This document shows positions 42,784 through 53,815 of a stretch of 64,000 nucleotides of DNA, piece after piece; the first letter of the stretch is position 1, and each line of letters starts with the position of its first letter. A program made the translations under genes and the position numbers. Origin of the DNA: Thalassotalea crassostreae (lineage in GTDB: Bacteria; Pseudomonadota; Gammaproteobacteria; Enterobacterales; Alteromonadaceae); contig NZ_CP017689.1 of the NCBI RefSeq assembly GCF_001831495.1, positions 496,001 to 560,000 on the forward strand, read 5' to 3'. Under the pieces are notes generated by a model. The model was not told the origin of the DNA, ran no database searches, and saw nothing but the letters and a program-made list of their open reading frames with translations.

Positions 42784-45700
42784 ATGTACTATTGGTTAAA
42801 CAAAGTATTATTAGTAACTATTGTATTTACTGTATTTTTCCCCTTCAAAAGTGTCGCTGAGCAACAATGTTCTGCTGCGATAGGCCAAGTTACTATCAAT
42901 GAAGTTTATGATGCATCAGGTAATTCTGATATTAATTTTATTGAGGTTAAAATCCTAACTGAAATAATCTCTACGGTAGATATATCTTCATATACCTTAT
43001 CACTTTCAAATACCAACATTGGTAATGTTGATCCTATGATTATCAGTTTGAGTGATGCAATCGCCTGTACTGATTGCCCTTGGTTTTATACCACCGAAAA
43101 CAACGGAAATATGGCAAAAATTGTTTTTGATGCTGATGGTTTTGATATGTTATTGCTCGATGGCGACAATAATATAGTTGATTATTTAACCGTCAATGGA
43201 TACGCAGAACAAAGCAATAATTGCGAGTTTCCATACCCTACAGAAGCGTTTATTGATGGCAATGGTAATAAAATAAAATCAATTCATCGAATTGGTGATG
43301 GCACTGGTGATTGGCAACAAGTTGAAAGTAATTCCTCGCAAACCCCTGGTGATGGGAATGATGATTCATCTTTTCCTTATATTGTTGTTGATGATGTCAC
43401 AGTAACTCAAGGTACAGTTGCGACCCTTACTGTTAGGTTGGAAGATATACCTAATAACTTTGATCAGATTATAAGTTTTAATTTTACAACCGTTGACGGC
43501 AGTGCATTAGCCGATGAACATTATGACACTGTCATTGAAGCATATAATTTAGACCCCGATGCAGGGCAAACCTCACTTGAGATAGAGATTCCAACTGTTC
43601 TCATCCCTGATCAGGTCACTCGAGAGTTTTATGGCGTTATTTTTTCTGGAAGCGCAGTAAATATAAGAGATGGTGAGGCAACAATAACAATTGACCCAGC
43701 AGAAACATTTGACCATTTTGAAATTTCTCACAATGGCAATGGCTCCACCTGTACGGCAGAGTTTGTCACGATTAAAGCTTGTAAGAATGAGGCTTGTGAT
43801 GAGTTATATACGGATGAGTTGAAATTTGATTTTCAAGTTAATGGTATAACCAAGTCAACTTTGACTATGGCAGAAGGTGAAATACTCACTAGTTTTAGTC
43901 ATGGTTATATTGGTGATGCTCTGCTAGCAATTGCAAACCCAACAACGCCATCTGCTAATGGCACAATTTGTGATGCGAATGGCGTTGATAATTGTGTTAT
44001 AACCTTTTCTGACGCAGAGTGTTTATCATGTCAAACTGGGTGGCAAGATGGCGCGACTAGTTTTGGCAATCAAGATGATGGCGTGGATTTTGGTGAAGAT
44101 ACACAAATCATTAACAACCCTGACAATATTTTGGCTGCGGCTAGTGTGAAAGTTGATGATAAATCGACGTTGTTATCATGTGAAGATGAACACTGTACAG
44201 CAGTAGGTGAACCTGCCGGAAAACCGGTTCTTGGTTCTTTTTTAGAAACTGTCAATCCACAAACTGAAGCGGTTGTAATAAATAAAGGTGAACAGGGCTT
44301 AGTCGGTAATGAAAACGTAAATCATTATAGTGAAATTGAAGTATTAGATGATGGTTACTTAAATTTTAGTAATGCATATTCCGAGTATCGAATAGACACA
44401 TTGAAATTGCATCAAACGGTGACTTTAAATTTAGCTCCGGGTGATTATTGGATAAAAAACTTTTTGACAAAAAAAGGTAATGATAATTTACCTCAAGATG
44501 CAGAAAACTTAATTATAAACGTAGTTGGCGATGGTCTAGTTCGTATGTTTTTTACAGGGCATATCGACTTTTTTGATAATAATCGTATTAATGTTGGCGG
44601 AGATCCTGCTAATTTTTGGTTAGTGAGCTATGACCAAATACATATCAAAGAGAAAGCACAAATTTATGCTCTTATGTATGGGGAAGATGATTTCCATATA
44701 AAGGCCGATTCAATCTTAGTCGGTGCTATAAGCGCTGAAAAGGTTAAAGTAGAAGAAGACTCTCAAATAGTTTATGGCTGTGATTATAATCCGCCAATAG
44801 AGATCCCAGACGAATTGTGTGACGTAACCTTTATTGACGGTGCTACTAATCATGATCCATTAGGTCATATTACCTTTGAAGAGTTTTCGCAAATTACGAA
44901 TAACCCTGACACCGCTCTTGCTTCAGTAACCGTTAATAATCCAGACTTTGATTTGTTTACAGACACTTGTGAAACTGCTCCTTGTGAAGCTAACGGTGTA
45001 CCTAGTAAAGAGTTTGACCCTGGGGTGTTCAAATCTACTAATAGTTCCCTGAGCATTACAATCAATGGCAATGGTAATATTGGAGACGCCGGTGAGAATG
45101 AGTTTTCACAGGTGCAAGTTAATGAAAATTCAACCGCCTCGTTCACCAATAATTATAATCATTATCGTATAACCACAATGCAAATAGAGGCTAACAGTAA
45201 TGTTGTTTTTGCAGCAGGTGATTATTGGATAGATACGTTAGTAATAGCAGAAGATGTTACTTTTGAATTGCAAGGTACTGTACGTTTATTTATTAACTCA
45301 GACGTTAACTTTTCTTCAGGTGATACTCTAAATAATTTAGGCGAACCAGAAGATTTATTTATTTTTGCATACAACAATATCAATTTAGCAGATGCTCCTG
45401 TACTTACACCTTATAAAAATGTGGAAATTAATGCTCATATTTATAGTCAAAATGATGTCGTCATAGGGAATAGAGGCTATATCAATGGTGCGATCGCTGC
45501 CGCGAACGTTTATGCATCGTATTTAAGTGAAATAGATTATCAATGTGAACTTGGCGTAGAGCCACCTGTTGAGCCGCCTGATCTAATGTGTGCTGCACCT
45601 TTTGTAGATGGCGCCACAAGTTTTAGTACTATTTCAGATGATAAGAAACCGAATATAAAATTTGGTAACAATGCTAAAATTTTACATAATCCAGATACCG

Positions 45701-48417
45701 TTCTAGAGTCTATTACCGTGGACTCTGATAGTGATGGCTTGTCTTGTATCGAGCCCGCGTTCGATCCTAGCCAAAATGCAGATTGTAGCGCAAGCGGTGC
45801 AGCAATTGCTCCGTTATCCCTTGACCCATTCTTAGAGTCTGAAAGTGCAGTCGACGAAATTGTCGAAGAAAATACCACTGTTGTTTTAGGGCCAGACGAA
45901 AATCAATTTGATTTTATTGAAGTAAAATCAAATGCTGTGCTCGAATTTTCCCCGAATACACTTGAATATCGTATTAATGAACTTAAATTGAAAGATAGTG
46001 CTACTGTGCGATTTGCACCAGGAGACTATTGGATAGGTAGTCTTGATACTGATGATACTGAGCATCATTTTGAAATTGTAGGTGAGGGCAAGGTTCGATT
46101 TTTTGTTGATGGTCACAGTGACATAAGAGATAACAGCACCTTTAATGACGGTGGCAATCCAGGAGATTTCCTGATTATTTCATACGACAAATTTCATGTG
46201 AAAAAGAACGTAGCGATTTCTGCTCTAATATACTCTGTAGGTGATTTTCATATCGAAAGTGGTTCTGTTTTATATGGAGCTGTATCGTCTGCGAAAATCG
46301 ATCTAAAGGACAACTCAACCATTGAGTTTTCATGCATAACGGGTGAGCCGCCTGAACCTGTTTATCAAATAATCCATGATGGCGAAGGGTTAACATGTCA
46401 ATACGAACCTATTGTTATAAAAGCATGTGCTGATAGTAGCTGCGATATGATTGATAATTCAATCAATACCAGTGTTGTTCTAGCTGTAAATGGTGATGTT
46501 GAAGCGACGATTAATATTGTTAATGGGGTAAGCGTAAATGCAAGCTTTACTCACGTCGAACCAACAACGGCAAGCTTATCACTCGTCGGTAGCGATTACC
46601 TCTGTCAAAATTTAGGTGATGATAATGAAAGCTGTGATCTTACATTTGCTGATGCTGGATTTATATTAGACGTACAGGATAACGTGTCATGCTCTAGTCA
46701 GCCGGTCACCATCAAAGCAGTTAAGAAAGATGAAAGTAGTTTGCAATGTGTCGGCGCATTTACTGGCCCGAAAAACGTAAATTTCAGTTTTGATTACTCG
46801 TTGCCTAATACTGGTACCCAAGTTCCTTATATTGATGGTGTGGCTATGAATGCCGCTGGCGTAGATAAGTCATACTTATTAATGTTTGACGAAAATGCGG
46901 AAGCGGTAATCAATGACTTTAGTTATAACGACGCTGGTCGAATTAACCTCAGAGCTAATTTCACTGAAAATACTGGCGATTTTGAACAGCTATATTTAGA
47001 AGGGGTGACTAATGTTCTACATTATCCGGCCAAACTTGTCGCTAGCGCGAATAAGAACTTACCGAACTCGCCTTTATTAGATGGTAGTGAAATTGAAAAA
47101 GCGGGTATTGATTTTAATATTTCTTTAAGTGCTCAATGTGAAACCGGTGAAATAACACCTAATTATCAGCCAGATCATAATCAGAGTATTGAATTTAAGG
47201 TCACAAGAGCTGCGCCAATTGATCCCGTTTTAGGCGGTAATGGCACGCTATCAGCCTTTAATGCGAGTTACCTAGCTGCAATAAATGGAAGCTTTGTTAC
47301 AGCATTTATTGAACCGCAAGCATTTGTTGAAGGTGTAACATTTGACGACCAAAGTAGCTATTCTGAAGTAGGGTTAATTAATTTAGAGGCGCGAGATAGT
47401 GATTATAGCGGTTATGTTATCAATAGCGCTTCAAATACAATCGGCAGATTTACTCCGCACCATTTTAAACAAACGATTATTGAAAATGGCGATTTAGGCA
47501 GTCAGTGTGGAACATTTGCTTATACTGGAGAAACGATTGGCATCGCTAACGACATTGGCGCTATTTCTTATGATATTGCACCAGAGCTATTAATCACACC
47601 TTACAATGCCAGTGGTGAGATAACTAAGAACTATATCCAAGGCTTTATGAAACTGTCAGCACAAAGTGTATCTAGAACAAGCCCTACTGTTGATTATCAA
47701 CAGCTTGGCGTAGACGACTCCCCGCTTACGGTAGTGGCAAATATCGAATTTGGCGAAGTTGACCCTATGACTGAGGCTGAGCAATCTGGCCAAGTTATAT
47801 ATCGTTTTAGCGCGCTTGATAACTATTTGTATGAAAGAAATCTTAACGCTTTGATCGCGCCATTTACTGGGCAATTAGAAGTTATCATCGATGAAATCGT
47901 CGACTTTGATGGTATTTCAGCACGCAACACAAATGATAATGGCGAAGAAATTAACAATGTTGAGCATCCTGTTGCCGGTCAAATAGATATAAAATTCGGC
48001 CGATGGTTTATTCATGACACTTTTGGACCTGAAGATGCGGAGATTCAACAAATTGCGCAAGTTGAACATTTCGATGGGACAAAGTTCATTATAAATACTG
48101 AAGATAACTGTACGATTTATGATATTGAGCAATTTGTCTTAAGTGAATTAGACTCTTTAACACCTTCAGATGTCGCCAAGTTTGATACAGAGCCAACGAA
48201 TAGCACATTTAAAAATGGTGAAGTATTATCAATTATGCTTGATTCAATCGATGATGAAACGGGGCAAATTGGCGTTACCTATGAGGTACCGCAATGGTTG
48301 AAATTTGGTTGGCAAGATAATTCAATGCTCGATGAAAATCCGTTTGGAATTGCAACCTTCGGTGTTTTCGATCAAACAGGCGATAGAGTTATTGGTGAAA
48401 AAGAAATCGATAAGTAA
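42784..48417 (+). CDS. mshQ: MshQ-type surface protein with DUF6701 domain, 1877 aa
   Basis: A very large exported protein. A signal peptide (about 1-25) is followed by a lamin-tail-like domain (about 33-165, VTINEVYDAS, INFIEVKI), a Calx-beta-like domain (about 197-303, DDVTVTQGTVATLTVRL) and a FEISHNGNGSTC segment (about 313). Three homologous ~250-aa modules occupy about 413-667, 678-921 and 936-1183, each with an APGDYWI-like motif and joined by proline-rich linkers. A second such segment (IIHDGEGLTC) and the C-terminal DUF6701 part (about 1290-1877, FGRWFIHDTFGPEDAEIQQ; ENPFGIATFGVFD near the end) complete it. By position it may be the pilus-tip or surface adhesin of MSHA; that is inference. 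The ATG abuts the mshP stop. Confidence 0.85.
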   Translation: MYYWLNKVLLVTIVFTVFFPFKSVAEQQCSAAIGQVTINEVYDASGNSDINFIEVKILTEIISTVDISSYTLSLSNTNIGNVDPMIISLSDAIACTDCPWFYTTENNGNMAKIVFDADGFDMLLLDGDNNIVDYLTVNGYAEQSNNCEFPYPTEAFIDGNGNKIKSIHRIGDGTGDWQQVESNSSQTPGDGNDDSSFPYIVVDDVTVTQGTVATLTVRLEDIPNNFDQIISFNFTTVDGSALADEHYDTVIEAYNLDPDAGQTSLEIEIPTVLIPDQVTREFYGVIFSGSAVNIRDGEATITIDPAETFDHFEISHNGNGSTCTAEFVTIKACKNEACDELYTDELKFDFQVNGITKSTLTMAEGEILTSFSHGYIGDALLAIANPTTPSANGTICDANGVDNCVITFSDAECLSCQTGWQDGATSFGNQDDGVDFGEDTQIINNPDNILAAASVKVDDKSTLLSCEDEHCTAVGEPAGKPVLGSFLETVNPQTEAVVINKGEQGLVGNENVNHYSEIEVLDDGYLNFSNAYSEYRIDTLKLHQTVTLNLAPGDYWIKNFLTKKGNDNLPQDAENLIINVVGDGLVRMFFTGHIDFFDNNRINVGGDPANFWLVSYDQIHIKEKAQIYALMYGEDDFHIKADSILVGAISAEKVKVEEDSQIVYGCDYNPPIEIPDELCDVTFIDGATNHDPLGHITFEEFSQITNNPDTALASVTVNNPDFDLFTDTCETAPCEANGVPSKEFDPGVFKSTNSSLSITINGNGNIGDAGENEFSQVQVNENSTASFTNNYNHYRITTMQIEANSNVVFAAGDYWIDTLVIAEDVTFELQGTVRLFINSDVNFSSGDTLNNLGEPEDLFIFAYNNINLADAPVLTPYKNVEINAHIYSQNDVVIGNRGYINGAIAAANVYASYLSEIDYQCELGVEPPVEPPDLMCAAPFVDGATSFSTISDDKKPNIKFGNNAKILHNPDTVLESITVDSDSDGLSCIEPAFDPSQNADCSASGAAIAPLSLDPFLESESAVDEIVEENTTVVLGPDENQFDFIEVKSNAVLEFSPNTLEYRINELKLKDSATVRFAPGDYWIGSLDTDDTEHHFEIVGEGKVRFFVDGHSDIRDNSTFNDGGNPGDFLIISYDKFHVKKNVAISALIYSVGDFHIESGSVLYGAVSSAKIDLKDNSTIEFSCITGEPPEPVYQIIHDGEGLTCQYEPIVIKACADSSCDMIDNSINTSVVLAVNGDVEATINIVNGVSVNASFTHVEPTTASLSLVGSDYLCQNLGDDNESCDLTFADAGFILDVQDNVSCSSQPVTIKAVKKDESSLQCVGAFTGPKNVNFSFDYSLPNTGTQVPYIDGVAMNAAGVDKSYLLMFDENAEAVINDFSYNDAGRINLRANFTENTGDFEQLYLEGVTNVLHYPAKLVASANKNLPNSPLLDGSEIEKAGIDFNISLSAQCETGEITPNYQPDHNQSIEFKVTRAAPIDPVLGGNGTLSAFNASYLAAINGSFVTAFIEPQAFVEGVTFDDQSSYSEVGLINLEARDSDYSGYVINSASNTIGRFTPHHFKQTIIENGDLGSQCGTFAYTGETIGIANDIGAISYDIAPELLITPYNASGEITKNYIQGFMKLSAQSVSRTSPTVDYQQLGVDDSPLTVVANIEFGEVDPMTEAEQSGQVIYRFSALDNYLYERNLNALIAPFTGQLEVIIDEIVDFDGISARNTNDNGEEINNVEHPVAGQIDIKFGRWFIHDTFGPEDAEIQQIAQVEHFDGTKFIINTEDNCTIYDIEQFVLSELDSLTPSDVAKFDTEPTNSTFKNGEVLSIMLDSIDDETGQIGVTYEVPQWLKFGWQDNSMLDENPFGIATFGVFDQTGDRVIGEKEIDK
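44020..46333 (+). repeat. Three diverged ~250-aa modules inside mshQ
   Basis: The modules share an opening Cys-x-x-x-(W/F)-x-D-GAT motif (about residues 417, 678, 936), an ITNNPD/INNPD/LHNPD element, an APGDYWI-like motif and a closing beta-rich stretch that ends in a cysteine. They are diverged in both protein and DNA, so duplication was not recent. The repeating Gly/Asn/Asp-rich short strands suggest a beta-helix-like fold. Confidence 0.7.
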
Positions 48418-48534
48418 TTAAATAATTGAAATTTATGTGCTTATTGTAATTGCTGTCGAATAGTTTTATCTAATAAGAATACATGTTATAAACTCAATAC
48501 AATAAAAATATACCATTGCAGTATTGAGGCTCAG

Positions 48535-51138
48535 TTGTCTTTACCTTCTATTGTTTTATTTCATCATGTACTAGTCCGGAATTTGACCGTTTTACTGTGC
48601 TGCTTATTATGCATTTCTAGCGCCGTTGCTGAAGATTCTTTACTTAACGGCCGTGTTTTAATTAATGAAATTTATGAGCATCAAAGTGATGGTTTTGTTG
48701 AGTTAAAAATTAATAACAATAGCGATTTCAATGCGTATTTATATATTGAAATTTGCTCTGGAAATAATGCTAGTCCTTGTTCGTCAAAGCAAATTTTTGA
48801 TGATTCTAGTTTTACCTACCCTAACATTGATGTTACCGGCAGTGTGGCTGACTTTATTGATATGAAGGAAGGCTTTGTCATCACTTTGTATGATCAATTT
48901 GATAATGTAGTTGATCGTATAATTAGCAATAGTTACAGCTACATTGGAATGCCAAGTTACTCTGAAACGAGTAATATAAGCACTAAAAATGGCGACAAAG
49001 TCATCCGCCGATTACCCGATGGCAGTAAGCAGATTGCCAGTGGAATCGACATCGATGTTGATGTTATCTCATCTAATGCAGAAAAAAAACAAACCCGCGG
49101 TAAAAGTAATAACGGCAATCCAGATATTGCTAGATTGTTGCTGACATTTTCACAACAATCGTTAACCTGTGAACCTCTCGATGTTACTGTTCAAGCTTGT
49201 ATTGATAGTAATGATTGTTCTTCTTTTGTTGCCATAGATAGCAATACAGGCATACAAATATCTGCAGACGGAAAGGTGTTCGATGTTGAAATAGATAGCA
49301 ACGGTGTTGGTCATGCTCAAATTTTTCATAATCAAGCCGAAACCGTCCAATTGAGTACACCAGCCTATGCTTATGAATGTTCACCGAGTGGATGTTTTAC
49401 GGAGTTTAAAAAATCAATTTTGCAATTAAGCCCAGTGACAGATACAACTAATGGATTTAGTGTATGTGGAGCGCCTAGAAATTTTGTACTGCAAGCTAAG
49501 CAAAGTGATGAGAATAATCAATGTCTCACTTTGTTTGCAAATGAAAGTGAAGAAGTCTCCTTTATTTCGAGCAATAGTGAACTCCTGATTAACGGTAGTC
49601 CGGTAAGTGAACAGCCGTTACTTTTGAACTTTGATGAGTTTGGCTATGCGAATTTGCAGTTACAATTAGACGATTCTGGCATAGTTGACTTGCAAAGTTC
49701 AGTGCTTTTATCTTTGCCAGGTGCTGGTGATTTGAGTTTGCTTGGTGCCTCAACATTAGGGTTTTACCCACAACAATTGGCCATTAACGCAAACCATAGC
49801 GATGGCACGGCTATTACAACTGAAAGCCCTGAAATTGCAGCGAAAGAGTTCAATTTCAATATAGATGCAATGTGCGCAAATGATGTAATTTCTAAATCTT
49901 ATGTTGCTAGCAATGACGACTTGTTATTTACATTGGAACACGGTGACAATGTTCAATATTTAGGTGAATTCAATTTACCAGAAACCGGTGCAACAAATAA
50001 AATCAGCGATACGTCAGCTACCTTACTCAACACTAAGTTAGCGGCTGGCCGTTATGAAAATAAATTTGCTACTTATACCGAGTCTGGTGAATTAAAAATT
50101 ACAGTTGAAGATAACTATTTTGGCCAAAAAGTTACTGGCAGCACGGTTATTTCGAAATTTATTCCTGAACATTTTGAATTGTCAGTAGAGGATTCTGGGA
50201 GTTATGCTTCGGCGAGCTGCGACAGCTTTAGTTATATAGGAAAGCAGTTTAATGGTGGTGGTGACATCATATACAATATGGTACCTGTTTTGGCGATAAC
50301 GCCTTATTCGGCGATACACTCAGGTACAAAAACGATAACCAAAAATTATTCTTTTCAAAATACGATTGGACCTTTCAACATAACAAGACAGGCGTTGAAT
50401 GACACTGTATTTGGGAGTAATGGAGCGTTGCCGTTAGAAGTTCAGGCCAGTTTGTATAGTAGTAACCATACCAGTACAGATATAAATAAACCTGGTGTCG
50501 TCTATTATCATTTAAGTATGGCAGATCATTTTTACTATAAACGCAGTAACAATAGCATGGTTGCCCCTTTTCTATCTGATATAGTGGTACAGATTAATGG
50601 TTTATCTGATGCTGACGGCGTTAATTGGCAGGCTTGTGATCCATCTGACGCTAACTGCATATGCTCAAATACATCATGTGAGCTTGATATTAACCCAACT
50701 CCTATCATAGTGAGCTTTGGACGTGCACACGTATTTGATACATTTGGCCCGGCAACTCAAAATCTACAACAGATAATACAGATACAATCATTTAATGGTA
50801 GTGCATTTAGCACTGTTACTAATGATAATTGCACTAGCTTTTTGGCTAGCGACATTAATTTATATGAGATTGATGAATTTATATTTAATACCGACGCTAT
50901 CGTCAACAATAATGTAAATGTGGTTACGTTCAATAATGGCTCGGTCAACCATTTACAATTACCCGCGCCAAATAAGCAAGGACGAGTAGGCGTCATTTAC
51001 CAATCACCTAGTTGGTTTCAATTTAATTGGTCAGGTGGTGCTAACTTTGATGAGAACCCTTTTGGTATAGCAACTTTCGGTGTGTTTAATCCACATCATC
51101 AACGTATAATTAACAGTAGAGAAGTTGAAAAAAATTAA
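48535..51138 (+). CDS. Second MshQ-like DUF6701 protein, 867 aa
   Basis: A paralogue of MshQ without the three internal modules. The start is TTG at 48535, with GAGG 5 bases upstream (48526-48529), giving a signal peptide (about residues 1-32, ending ISSAVAE). A lamin-tail-like domain (VLINEIYEHQSDGFVELKI) follows, then two beta domains, then the C-terminal DUF6701 region (FGRAHVFDTFGPATQNLQQ; ENPFGIATFGVFN), which aligns closely with the end of MshQ. The gap of 117 bases after mshQ holds no clear terminator, so it may be cotranscribed. Role is inferred to be surface or pilus-tip associated. Confidence 0.8.
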   Translation: MSLPSIVLFHHVLVRNLTVLLCCLLCISSAVAEDSLLNGRVLINEIYEHQSDGFVELKINNNSDFNAYLYIEICSGNNASPCSSKQIFDDSSFTYPNIDVTGSVADFIDMKEGFVITLYDQFDNVVDRIISNSYSYIGMPSYSETSNISTKNGDKVIRRLPDGSKQIASGIDIDVDVISSNAEKKQTRGKSNNGNPDIARLLLTFSQQSLTCEPLDVTVQACIDSNDCSSFVAIDSNTGIQISADGKVFDVEIDSNGVGHAQIFHNQAETVQLSTPAYAYECSPSGCFTEFKKSILQLSPVTDTTNGFSVCGAPRNFVLQAKQSDENNQCLTLFANESEEVSFISSNSELLINGSPVSEQPLLLNFDEFGYANLQLQLDDSGIVDLQSSVLLSLPGAGDLSLLGASTLGFYPQQLAINANHSDGTAITTESPEIAAKEFNFNIDAMCANDVISKSYVASNDDLLFTLEHGDNVQYLGEFNLPETGATNKISDTSATLLNTKLAAGRYENKFATYTESGELKITVEDNYFGQKVTGSTVISKFIPEHFELSVEDSGSYASASCDSFSYIGKQFNGGGDIIYNMVPVLAITPYSAIHSGTKTITKNYSFQNTIGPFNITRQALNDTVFGSNGALPLEVQASLYSSNHTSTDINKPGVVYYHLSMADHFYYKRSNNSMVAPFLSDIVVQINGLSDADGVNWQACDPSDANCICSNTSCELDINPTPIIVSFGRAHVFDTFGPATQNLQQIIQIQSFNGSAFSTVTNDNCTSFLASDINLYEIDEFIFNTDAIVNNNVNVVTFNNGSVNHLQLPAPNKQGRVGVIYQSPSWFQFNWSGGANFDENPFGIATFGVFNPHHQRIINSREVEKN

Positions 51139-51346
51139 AATTAGCGACGTTAAAACAACCTGACTAAAGATAATAAGCTTTGGAAATGGAGTGAAACACA
51201 AAAAAATTAATATTTTTAGTTATTTTTACAACTTTTGTCGTTTATTTTGGTCTTATGTGGGGTATCATTAACCAATATTAGAATAAAAAGTTGTCATTGG
51301 ATTTATTTCTTTTTGGCAACCCTATATGCTCAATGCGCAGAGCTGA

Positions 51347-52414
<1,068 letters not shown>

Positions 52415-52430
52415 TATAAGATTGGTCGGA

Positions 52431-52452
52431 TAAGGCAGCTAAGGCTGCCTTA
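52431..52452 (+). other. Hairpin between mreB and mreC
   Basis: TAAGGCAGC (52431-52439) and GCTGCCTTA (52444-52452) form a perfect 9-bp stem with a 4-base loop, 8 bases before the mreC ATG. There is no T-run, so it is not a full terminator. It could reduce readthrough or limit mreC translation, keeping MreB far above MreC/MreD, as in E. coli where most mreB messages end before mreC. The function is inferred. Confidence 0.55.
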
Positions 52453-52460
52453 ATTAAATT

Positions 52461-53330
52461 ATGAATCCCATTTTTATTGATGGATATTCCAGTCATAGAA
52501 GAATGTTATTAGCGCTTGTTTTATCAAGCGTTTTCATTTATTGCGACCATAAATTAGCAAGCTTTGAAACGGCTCGCACATATTTTCAATCCCTTGTTAG
52601 CCCTCTGCAGTATATCGCCAATACGCCAAAGCAATTGATGGACTACGCATCTGATAATTTAGTTTCACGCAGTCAACTTATGGAAGATAACGAACGTTAT
52701 CAAATGAATGAGCTGTTGTTAAACGAAAAATTATTACAACTGAATATCTTAAAACAAGAAAATGATCGCCTGCGTAAATTATTAGCTTCACCGGTTAAAA
52801 GTGAATACAAGAAAATGGTCGCTGAAATCCTAGCTGTTGATAGCGACCCTTATTCTCAGCAAATTGTGGTTGATAGAGGTGAGCTCGACGGAATCTATGA
52901 AGGGCAGCCGGTAATTGATGATACTGGTGTAGTCGGTCAGGTATTACATGTTGGCGCCAACAATTCTCGAGTTTTATTGTTAACAGATATAACTCACGCT
53001 ATACCACTTAGAGTACATCGAAATGGCATTCGATTGATTGCGAGAGGTACAGGAAGTGTAAGCCAAATGGAGGTAAATCATGTACCTCATTCTACGGATA
53101 TTAAAGTGGGAGACTTATTGGTTACTTCTGGTTTAGGCGGGAAGTTCCCGCAAGGGTACCCAGTTGCAGAAGTTATTTATGTGTCTGATAGTTCAGAAAA
53201 AGAATTTGCTCAAATTAATATCAGACCATTGGTAAACTTTAATCGCTTGCGCTATTTATTAATGCTTTGGCCTGAATCCTTGGCAACTAATGACCGCGCC
53301 GATTCAGTAATAAAAGAGTCGGAGCAATAA
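52461..53330 (+). CDS. mreC: Rod shape-determining protein MreC
   Basis: A 289-aa inner membrane protein with one N-terminal helix (about residues 14-31), a coiled coil (about 70-112) and a periplasmic beta domain (about 115-275, VDRGELDGIYEGQPVIDDTGVVGQV). It activates the RodA/PBP2 elongasome. The ATG follows a hairpin and lacks a clear Shine-Dalgarno. mreD follows after 2 bases. Confidence 0.96.
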   Translation: MNPIFIDGYSSHRRMLLALVLSSVFIYCDHKLASFETARTYFQSLVSPLQYIANTPKQLMDYASDNLVSRSQLMEDNERYQMNELLLNEKLLQLNILKQENDRLRKLLASPVKSEYKKMVAEILAVDSDPYSQQIVVDRGELDGIYEGQPVIDDTGVVGQVLHVGANNSRVLLLTDITHAIPLRVHRNGIRLIARGTGSVSQMEVNHVPHSTDIKVGDLLVTSGLGGKFPQGYPVAEVIYVSDSSEKEFAQINIRPLVNFNRLRYLLMLWPESLATNDRADSVIKESEQ

Positions 53331-53332
53331 CA

Positions 53333-53815
53333 ATGAAAGCAAAAAATAATAATTTTGTGATAATTGTAACGTTGCTTATAGCGTTGATATTAAGCATTAT
53401 TCCAATGCCTATCGGTATTGATATGTATCGACCAAACTGGACATTGTTAGTATTGATGTATTGGAGCCTTGCATTGCCGAATAGGGTAAACGTGCTTAGT
53501 GCCTGGTTTATCGGTTTAGTACTCGACGTTTTACTTGGTTCTATTTTGGGCATAAATGCTTTTGCTACCGCTATAGTGATTTATGTTTGCGTTAATAATT
53601 TCCAAAAAATTCGAAATTTTTCACTTTGGCAACAGTCGCTAATTATTGCATTGTTAACCGCGCTTTATCATTTAATGATATTTTGGGTTCAGCGATTCAT
53701 ATTGGATGTTGATTTTTCTATAAGTTACTTAAAACCGGTAATAACTAGTGCAGCAATATGGCCCGTTGTATTTTTGCTTTTGCGCAAGATTAGACGACAA
53801 TTGAGAGTGCATTAA
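53333..53815 (+). CDS. mreD: Rod shape-determining protein MreD
   Basis: A 160-aa integral membrane protein with about five hydrophobic helices and a very basic C-terminus. RPNWTLLVLMYWSLALP and the hydrophobic FIGLVLDVLLGSILG segment are family signatures. It partners MreC in the elongasome. Its stop overlaps the first maf ATG by one base (TAATG). Confidence 0.95.
   Translation: MKAKNNNFVIIVTLLIALILSIIPMPIGIDMYRPNWTLLVLMYWSLALPNRVNVLSAWFIGLVLDVLLGSILGINAFATAIVIYVCVNNFQKIRNFSLWQQSLIIALLTALYHLMIFWVQRFILDVDFSISYLKPVITSAAIWPVVFLLLRKIRRQLRVH

Noticed and set aside
45540-45878. 112-codon minus-strand open frame inside mshQ
   Set aside because: Shadow of the mshQ coding strand; low-complexity sequence, no ribosome-binding site and no family likeness.
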